Source: Auriscalpium vulgare
Taxonomy: Eukaryota; Basidiomycota; Agaricomycetes; Russulales; Auriscalpiaceae
DNA: 64,000 nucleotides
Direction: 5' to 3'
NCBI GenBank assembly: GCA_019915015.1
Contig: JAHBBC010000029.1
Span: 1-64,000 of the forward strand
Shown here: piece after piece, positions 56,189 to 64,000 of the stretch
How the letters are laid out: every line of letters starts with the position of its first letter
How positions within the stretch are numbered: the first letter of the stretch is position 1
Program-made: the position numbers and the translations under genes
Notes under the pieces: model-generated
Databases searched by the model: none
What the model was told of the DNA's origin: nothing
What the model saw: only the letters and a program-made list of their open reading frames with translations

Positions 56189-56585
56189 AGGCTTAGGAAC
56201 CAGGTTCGCCCGGAGGGCCAATGCTATGGACGTCAGTATGACTCCCGGCGTCAGAATGACTTAGAAGCATGCGGTTGCAATGCCAAACTACATGTTACAT
56301 GGAACGACTATCTTCTGATACCATAAGGTCAAACTACGGAGACTACATGTTACATATGTTAATGTGAATATTCGATTTTGTGCGAATTTTTGATTGGACA
56401 ATTTGGAGTCATCGAGGGCGGGATAGCGTCTGATAACGCCTCGAAGCTCGGTGCCGCCGTCACTGCGTCACGGTGACTTGCGCAAGTTGCGTTTTCCTTT
56501 CAAATAGTCCAATACTGTGCTCTTCGTCCGAGTCTCCGTTCCGATTTCTGGGCTCTCAAGACACTCGGCTGTAGGAAGACTTGCG
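56189..56585. promoter_or_regulatory. Upstream region of the ABC transporter gene
   Basis: About 400 bp between the transposon's right target copy and the ABC start codon, including repeat copy E. The transposon insertion is within 400 bp of the start and could affect the promoter. No TATA box was recognised. Confidence 0.4.
56301..56345 (-). repeat. Dispersed ~45-bp hairpin element, copy E
   Basis: On the minus strand it reads TAGTCTCCGTAG, TTTGACC, TTATGG, then AGAAGATAGTCGTTCC, the most diverged copy. A perfect 14-bp direct repeat ACTACATGTTACAT flanks it (56287-56300 and 56342-56355, overlapping the terminal ACTA). It lies ~120 bp right of the large transposon. Confidence 0.75.
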
Positions 56586-59500
56586 ATGCCGCGCTTCCAG
56601 TTGGCTGTCGCCATTGCTCTTGCGAGCGCTGCTTTTCTCAGCGTTGGCTTCTTGTGGCTCTTGCGGCCCAAGGAAGGCAAAGTCCAGCTTCCAGTGACAA
56701 CAGACGGGGAAGATCAGTACGAACATGATGCTTTCGACGTCACACAGCCCGAGGACGTCGTGGACGGCGAGCCGATCGACGAGCAGGCATTTTGGGCGCG
56801 GGTGAGTGCATTCGCGTCTTCACGCGACGACCCTTTGCGCTGTGAAGTCACTGACGAGAAACCCTCCAGAATCGGTTCAAGGAAGGGCTTCTGTCTCTCA
56901 CTTTTGCGATCATCATTGCCTTGCAGACCACGTCTTTGGGCTACGCTGCCTACTTCTCCCACTCACATTCCATCGCGGTTTCTTCCGTTCAACTGGCATT
57001 CGCCCTCTATGTCGAATACCTCGCTGTGCGCGCGATTAACCGTGATGCGTCTTCGGGACATACTGCCACCATCATTCACCTCAGTATCCTGTCGACTCTC
57101 GCTGCGGTCCTCCTCGGCGTGTCGGCGATGGTCCCGGAGAAGGCTATCACCATTTCCTTCGAGGATCCCCAGCCTCAAATTCTTGAAGGACTTTGGTTAG
57201 CCACCCTCGGGCTCTACGTGTTCGCTGCGGTGGGTGCGGCAACGACGCCGCTTGGTCCCGCCTTACACTTCCCCCCCGACCGCATCTACTCCGCCAAGAC
57301 CGTGGCAAACATCACAAACACAGAGCCTGACAATGTCGCCGGCATCGTAGGCGCTTCTGTCTGGGACTTCTTGTTGTTCTCGTATACAACGAAAGTCGTG
57401 ATGCTTGGCAATGTTGCGGAGTCTCTGGACATTGGCGACCTTCCCATCGTGCCTGGGAACATGCGTGCCACGTTTATCTTCAAGACGATGCGCCAGGCCC
57501 TTCGCACGATTTCCCTGAAAAAGGCGTTCATTTGGCATCTGCAGCCAGGCGACGGTTGGGAGCTGGCGTATCGACTTCTCCGAGTGAATGGGGCTGCTCT
57601 CGCAACCCAGACGATCCTTGCGGCATCACTTGCGTTCCTATGGTACACCCCTCCCTTCTTCTTGAGGCAGCTGGTACGCTACTTGGAAGAGGATCCATTG
57701 CGCGTCAATCGGTCCTGGGGATGGTTTTATGCGATCTGTTTGTTTGTTACTAGCGGAGGTATTCACCTTGGTATGTACCACTTCCATCGATGCGAAAGCA
57801 AACTCTCACGTCACGAATAGTGTCCGGACAGTTGTGGTCGATCTCGACCACGACTCTGCAGGTCAGCATCAAAGTCCAGTTGAACTCTATCCTCTTCGCC
57901 AAGACCCTCGTTCGTAAAGACGTCGCGTCATCAGGCGGCGCTGCTGAGGCCAACAAGGACAAAGATAAACCGAAAAGCCCCGACGCGACGCCTGACGATG
58001 CCTCGGAAAAGAAGGATGACGACGGGGACTTCTCGAGCAAAGCACAGATCATGACCCTTATGACCACCGATGTGGACAGGGTGAGCGAGTTCTCGTGGCA
58101 TCTGTTCCCTCTAGTCGGTAAGACTACTGCTTTGGTTTTTGATGCCATACTGACTTTGCTACAGATGCGCCCATTGAGATCGTCATCGGCACTGTGTTTC
58201 TTTATACCCTTCTCGGCGTATCGTCGTTCTTCGGTCTCGCTGTGACTTGCCTGTTTCTTCCCCTCAACCATTTTGCTGGTAAGGTTGTCGTTGGGGCTCA
58301 GGACAACCTCATGAAGGCTCGGGATGAGCGCGTGGCTCTCATGAATGAGATATTGGGCGCCATTCGCATGTTAAAGGTGCGCATACATGATTCATCCAAA
58401 GAGTCAAGTAATATAACGATTCACATAGTTTATGGCTTGGGAGCGAAGCTTTGAGAAGCGCGTCATTAAGATTCGTGAGAAAGAGCTCAAATATCAACGT
58501 CTGAACTACACCATCGAGACTCTTTGGAACGCTATCTGGTACGTGCTTCGACTGTGTTTGCCAGCACAATGTGTCGATGTTCAGTTTCCAGGAATGCTTC
58601 TCCTATAATGGTTACACTGGTCGCATTCTTCCACTTCACTGTCATCCGGCGGGAGGTCCTGACGCCTTCCATCGCGTTCACTTCCGTAAGTGTCCTTTCG
58701 TCCTCGTTTTGAGCAACCTCTCACAGGCTCGCTTTCGTGCACAGCTTGCTGGTATGCAATATAACCCTGCTTCTTTTCTTTTTTAATCTCGGCCTCTAGT
58801 TTTCACCGAGATGAAGTTTGCATTGAATGCACTTCCAGAGACTTTGATCAACATGCTCCAGGTTTGTTCGAATATTTATTCACGCCTCTACTAGATGTTC
58901 TCAGCATTTTCCAACAGTCTCTAGTCTCACTCCGTCGTATCGAGAAATATCTTCATGGTCTTGAGGTGGCTCCGGTGCCTCCTCTGGGCGAACATCTGCC
59001 GCCAGTAGCCTTCCAAGGTGCTACCGTGACATGGCCGCAGGACCGCACGCGCTCCAGGACGGGAAGCGGCAGTGCGACCGCCAGCGCCGCCGCGACACCA
59101 AAGAACAAGTTTGTTCTCACGGATCTCAACCTCGTCTTCCCCAAGGGCGAACTGAGCTTGGTGTGCGGTAAACTTGGAAGTGGAAAGACATTGCTCCTGC
59201 TTGGTGCGTATTGATTCTGCAAATCTATTGTACTCGCTCAGACTGTGGTGTAGCCCTGCTTGGGGAGGCGGATTTCTTGACAGGACAGGTGCTTTGTCCC
59301 CGAACGCCGCCTGATGCCATTGCCGGATTCGTTGGTATCGTTCCCAAGCCAGAGGACTGGGTCGTCGAGGGCGTGTGTGCGTTCGTTCCGCAGGTACGCC
59401 GATAGCCATGCTTTTTTCGAATGTTCTCATAACAAGCTTGCATGAAGACTGCGTGGTTGCGAAACGCCTCCATCAAAGGTGCGAAATTAGCATTGACCTG

Positions 59501-62500
59501 CGGGATAAAGCACCTGATGGCATTATCCAGACAACATCTTGTTCAACTTGCCCCTAGAAGAGGACCGCTACCAGAAGACGCTCGAGGTGTGCGCGCTGGT
59601 GAACGATCTCAAGATTCTCGAGGATGGCGACGAGTCGGAAATCGGAGAACGTGGCGTAGGTCAGCAGGCTGTCTCTGGGTCCTTTCTCTGATGCTTGGCA
59701 ACAGGTCAATCTGTCTGGTGGACAGAAAGCTCGTGGTATGTCTTTCACCGGCGCATCAAAAGAGACGTCGTAGACTAATTTCTTCGGCAGTTTCGTTGGC
59801 ACGAGCTGTATATTCGCGAGCTTCTATTCTCCTCCTGGATGATGTTCTTTCTGCTGGTAAGCTGCTCAAGCCCGTGATCTTCGTAGTCTTACCCAGTTTG
59901 CTGCAGTCGATGCTCACACCGCTCATCATCTTTATACTGAGTGCTTGCAGGGCGAACTGATGCGCGGACGCACTATTGTCCTCGTCTCGCACCATGTTCA
60001 GCTCTGTGCTCCAGGGGCCAAGTACGTCGTCGCGCTCGACAACGGCCGCGTCCTCTATCAAGGCGACGGTGACGGTTTCCAATCGTCCGAAGTGATGAAC
60101 AGTTTGGTCCAGTCCGGACTTGCCGACGTCGCCGAAAAAGAAGACGCCGACGCTATTCAGACTGTCGAGGAGGAGATAGAGGAGGCCGAAAAGGCCGACC
60201 GCGTGGCCCCCGCTGGCCAGGCCTCGCAGACGAGCTCCACCGCTGTCACGCCTGTCCCCACCGCAGAAAAAGCGGCGAAGAAGAGTCCTCGTAAGCTGAT
60301 CGAGGAGGAAGTACGCGCCGTGGGTAGGATCAAACGAGACGTCTGGAGTTTGTATGTGACTGCTTGCGGCAAATACGGATACTGGTCTTTGTTCGTCTTC
60401 GTGCTGCTGCTCGCCGCGCTCAGCCCTGTTCTCGAAAATGGTTGGCTATCGTATGTCTTTCAAGCTTCGAGTCTCTGTACGTGTCCTCAAAAATTTACGT
60501 TCTGTTTAGCATCTGGTCAGGCGCTGCGGAGGGCCACAGCCAACCCAGAAGTCCCATGTTCTACATTGGGATATATGCACTGGTAGGTCTAGCCTTCCAA
60601 GCTACACGAGCGATCTGATCATCCCTGTGATTGCGCGATGTGCTTTTAGGTTACAAGCGTTGGTGAGTGTTCTCGTTATCAATGTTCATTGTGTAGTCAC
60701 GTGTGGCTCAACGAGATAACAGGCGTCGTGTTCATCACCCTGCGTCTCTTGATCTTGTGTATGTTGCCTTCAGAATTCGTCAGCCTCCTCGGTCACTCAG
60801 TATCGCCTTAGATGTGGGCTCGATCCATGCATCAACCGTACTCTACAAAAGTACGCCCACTGACACTGCTATTTTTTATTTCTGAGTTGTTGACCGTGAC
60901 TGGTGACGCACAGAGCTCCTTGAGAACGTCCTGTTCGCCAAAATTCGTTTCCACGACACAGTGTCTCGAGGTCGCCTGCTCAACAGGTTTGGAAAGGATT
61001 TTGAAGGTAAGGAACTCTCAATTATATCGACGTGGGAGCTGTTATCCATGCCTCTTTAGGAATCGACAGCAACCTCTCGGATAACTTTGGACGCAGCATA
61101 TTCAATGGCATGTCCGTCCTGACCACGCTCATCACTATCACGGCAGTCGGTGGATGGCCCTTTTTTATCGCTATTCTGATAGTCAGTGTCATGTATTTTA
61201 ACAGTAAGCAAGCTTCTGCTTCTCTCTTCCCTGCAAGTCTCTAACGTCTTCGTTGCACAGCTGCTAAGGTCTGCTCTTCGCTGCCAGCTGTACTTATCTG
61301 TACACTTTCGTTACTAACCTCGCTGATCCTCAGGTATACGGTCAGACCTCCCGTGACATGCGGCGATTAGGTGAGTGGCGTTGCTAGGTTCTCTGTGCGA
61401 ATCACCGGCTCGACGACTTACATTCCCAAAAGATTCGGTCACGCGATCTCCGCTGTACTCTATCTACGGTGAAACTATCTCAGGCGTCACGATCATACGT
61501 GCCTTCGGAGCGTCGTCGAAGTTCCTGCGGGACATGTTGTGCTGTGTCGACACGGTGCGTTGCCATATGTTGCCACACGTCTCTTCTTAAACGCCGTTAC
61601 AGAACACGAGTCCGTACTACTGGATGTGGGGAGGTGCGCTTCTTTCAAGGTGTCCGCGGAGGAGAGGAGCTCACCACAAAATCGCCAGTGAACCGGTGGT
61701 TGTCTGTTCGCTTCAATCTTCTCTCAGGTTGCATCGTCGGCGTCACCGCCGTGGTTGCTGTCGTCACCCCGACAATAGATGCAGCCCTGGCGGGATTCAC
61801 GCTTGCCTTCGCAAGCACTGTCACTCAAGATGTGAGTTGTCCGCACGTCTGGCGCTTAGGTTTGACGCTGACTCGGAATATTAGATCCTGTTCCTGGTAG
61901 GCCGTGCGGTTCTCATGCTTTCAACCACTCTGACCCTCTTTTAGGTCCGCCGTTTTGTCAGCCTTGAGCAGTCTATGGTATTGTCGACAGGACTTCGTGA
62001 TATTCGTCCACTGACCCATTCACATAACTCAGGTGGCATTAGAGCGTATCAAGGAGTACTCTGAGATAGAGCGCGAGCCAGCCGAATTCGTGGAGCCACG
62101 CCCTCCTGCAACCTGGCCGTCAAATGGAGCAATAGAGTGTCAAGACCTTGTGATCAGATATGCTGTGAGGAAGTTTCTTGAGTCTTATGAGCCCGTTTCG
62201 ACTCCACCTCCCAGCCGGAACTTCCTAACGTCCTTCATAATGTGAACTTCTCCGTCAAGCCCGGTGAGAAGGTAAGCGGCGATGTTATCCCAGTGCGCTT
62301 GTTGGTCTCTCATATCGCCACAGGTCGGTATACTTGGAAGAACTGGCTCCGGGAAGAGTACTTTGGCTCTGTCTTTCTTCCGTTTTGTCGAGGCAACGGA
62401 AGGTCGCATCCTTGTGGATGGCCTCGACATCTCCAAAGTCGGACTGACGGATTTGCGGAGCAAGTTGACTATCATACCTCGCAAGTTTCTTTTGCAACTG

Positions 62501-63420
62501 CCATTTGGCTTGTGCTGATGGTTCACTTCAGAGGACCCAACGATCTTGAGTGGGACGCTGCGGTCAACCTTGGATGTGTTTGACGAGTACAAGGATCCTG
62601 AGATAGTAAGGCATTCACGAGTTTGCGTTCACCTCATTCTCCGTTAACATGGGTGTACAGTATGAGGCGCTCCGGCGTGTTCATCTGATTCCGCCTGAGG
62701 GCACTGCTCAAGAGGCGGAAGACACGGTCAACGCGAATGTATTCCGCGATTTGGACTCACCTGTTTCGGAAGGGGGCGAAAACTTCTCGACAGGGTTTGT
62801 GCTTCATCGGCATATCTGAATTCCCACGATGGCTAATCTGACGGAACATGCAGCGAGAAGCAACTGCTCTGCATGGCGCGTGCGATTCTCAAGCGCTCAA
62901 AAGTCTTGGTTATGGATGAGGTTGGTGGCAGTGTGAATTTTCTCAGACATGTCACAGATGGCTAATGTCTTTTTCCAGGCCACTGCTAGGTGATCAACGC
63001 CACTCAGTCCTTCTCTACCCCCCTGACTCAACCCGTATCTACAGCGTGGATTATGCGACCGATGAACTGATCAGCAAGACCATAAGACAGTACGTGATCT
63101 AGGGACTGGCGGTGGCATCGCCGCTCACGTCTGGTGCTAAACTTCCACCTCAGTGAATTTGCTGACAGCACGATCCTCACCATCGCGCATCGCCTTCGCA
63201 CCGTCATTGATTACAACCGAGTAAGCTGTCCCGTGGGATATTTGAATCCTGTTGACGCAGTTTTCCTCGTTAGGTGATGCTCCTTGACGAGGGAAAGATA
63301 GTAGAATTCGACAGCCCTGCCGCGCTCCTCTCCAACCCGAACTCAAAGTTTTACGCCTTGTGCAAAGCCACGGGTGGAAACGAGTTCGCGGTGCTTAAAA
63401 AGATGGCCGGGGCAAAATAG
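56586..63420 (+). CDS. ABC transporter, ABCC (MRP/Ycf1-like) subfamily, full length
   Basis: ATP-driven exporter of conjugates or drugs, probably in the vacuolar or plasma membrane. Thirty-eight exons from 56586 join without a frame break to 1598 residues. A TMD0-like N-terminal bundle (~1-190) is followed by TMD1 and NBD1: Walker A GKLGSGKT (717-724), signature LSGGQ (830-834), Walker B ILLLDD (850-855, Asp instead of the catalytic Glu) and switch HHV. An acidic/Ala linker leads to TMD2 and NBD2: Walker [10 protein letters not shown] (1370-1378), signature degenerated to FSTGE (1484-1488), Walker B VLVMDE and IAHR. One degenerate NBD1 is normal for ABCC. Microexons of 7 nt (58745-58751), 8 nt (61261-61268), 11 nt (62979-62989), 12 nt (61885-61896) and 13 nt (60650-60662) are needed. 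The intron 62481-62531 has a GC donor and restores [14 protein letters not shown]. Confidence 0.9.
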
Positions 63421-64000
63421 ACGCAGAAGAAACTCGGGGGACTCGGATCGTGTGTACACTCGAGATTTGGTAATTGACCGATACGTTCAGGCAGGAAACG
63501 GGAGCTTAGCTTTTTGAACGCGGCAAAGGCGCTTATAGTGACCTCGCGCGCGGCGCATCTGGCTGATGTGCATCAATCTGTGGCTTGACTGTCACCCACC
63601 TGGGACGATGCTACTGCCCACAATGTTCCGCAGTAACCATCGCTCCTGCTGAGAAGCTGACGGGCCGACTTCGAGCCTTTTTCTGACCACCTGGCTCGAT
63701 GACGTCTCCAGGTACGCACACTACCCGGTCAAGGAACCGGCGTTGCTATGTACGGGTTTCTCTGCCAGCCGGGCATTGCTGGTGAGCGTGCCACAGGCCT
63801 GGTTGCATAGGTTGGATTTGGAGTCCCCATTCGAGTCAGGATGTCTGATGATGGCGCAGTAGATCATCAGGATACGCAAGGGCGTGTCAGGTATGTAAGT
63901 AATTTGGTGCTTGACCATGGCGACACTATTGCCTGCTTTCTATAGGCACGGGTTCTCGTCTCCGGTTCCTTAGAGCTTCCCTTCTCCTCAGCTCGTGTCG
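63421..64000. other. Region after the ABC gene, no gene seen
   Basis: The last 580 bp hold the 3' end of the ABC transporter gene and sequence of unknown nature. Short open frames have no motif, and any next gene starts beyond the window. Confidence 0.5.

Overview
The window is nuclear DNA of a filamentous basidiomycete, most likely an Agaricomycete of the wood- or litter-decay type. The genes are dense and intron-rich: I could place about 117 small introns, mostly 40-70 nt. The gene content fits this group: a macrofage-activating-glycoprotein-like secreted protein, a CYP53-type P450, a lineage-type kinase family, and an OPT/YSL-like transporter. No rRNA, tRNA, CRISPR or bacterial-type feature was recognised. 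Exon models were built by hand from reading frame, splice signals and family motifs. Identifications marked as family knowledge were made from memory, without a database search.

Layout. 0.2-15 kb: a housekeeping-like block with an old-yellow-enzyme-type flavin oxidoreductase (-), an SH3-PX-BAR sorting nexin (+), a pseudokinase (-), a G-patch protein (-), a complex I NDUFS5-type subunit (-) divergent from a Get5-like ubiquitin-like protein (+), a small lysine/glycine-rich protein (+), and a kinase (-) from the same family as the pseudokinase. 15.7-18.8 kb: an intact three-exon, 997-residue transposase-like gene. 19-24 kb: gene-poor, with one tentative small gene. 24-32.8 kb: oligopeptide transporter (+), primase small subunit (+), two convergent paralogous single-pass membrane proteins, and a CYP53-like P450 (-). 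34.7-38.3 kb: a secreted, probably GPI-anchored glycoprotein and a coiled-coil protein. 39-48 kb: a strongly GC-rich, gene-poor stretch. Its only genes are a divergent pair, a polyol dehydrogenase (-) and a short-chain dehydrogenase (+), sharing a 215-bp promoter. 48.9-51.1 kb: malic enzyme (-). 52.9-56.2 kb: a small SAP-like gene and a 2.1-kb long-arm inverted-repeat transposon with an 8-bp target duplication. 56.6-63.4 kb: a 38-exon full-length ABCC transporter.

The observations most worth following are: (i) a ~45-bp dispersed element in five copies, with a conserved hairpin whose arms change together and with direct repeats flanking three copies; (ii) the intact transposase-like gene; (iii) five GC-AG introns, including two in one gene; (iv) the active kinase/pseudokinase pair; (v) a one-base frameshift at the very start of the otherwise intact primase gene.
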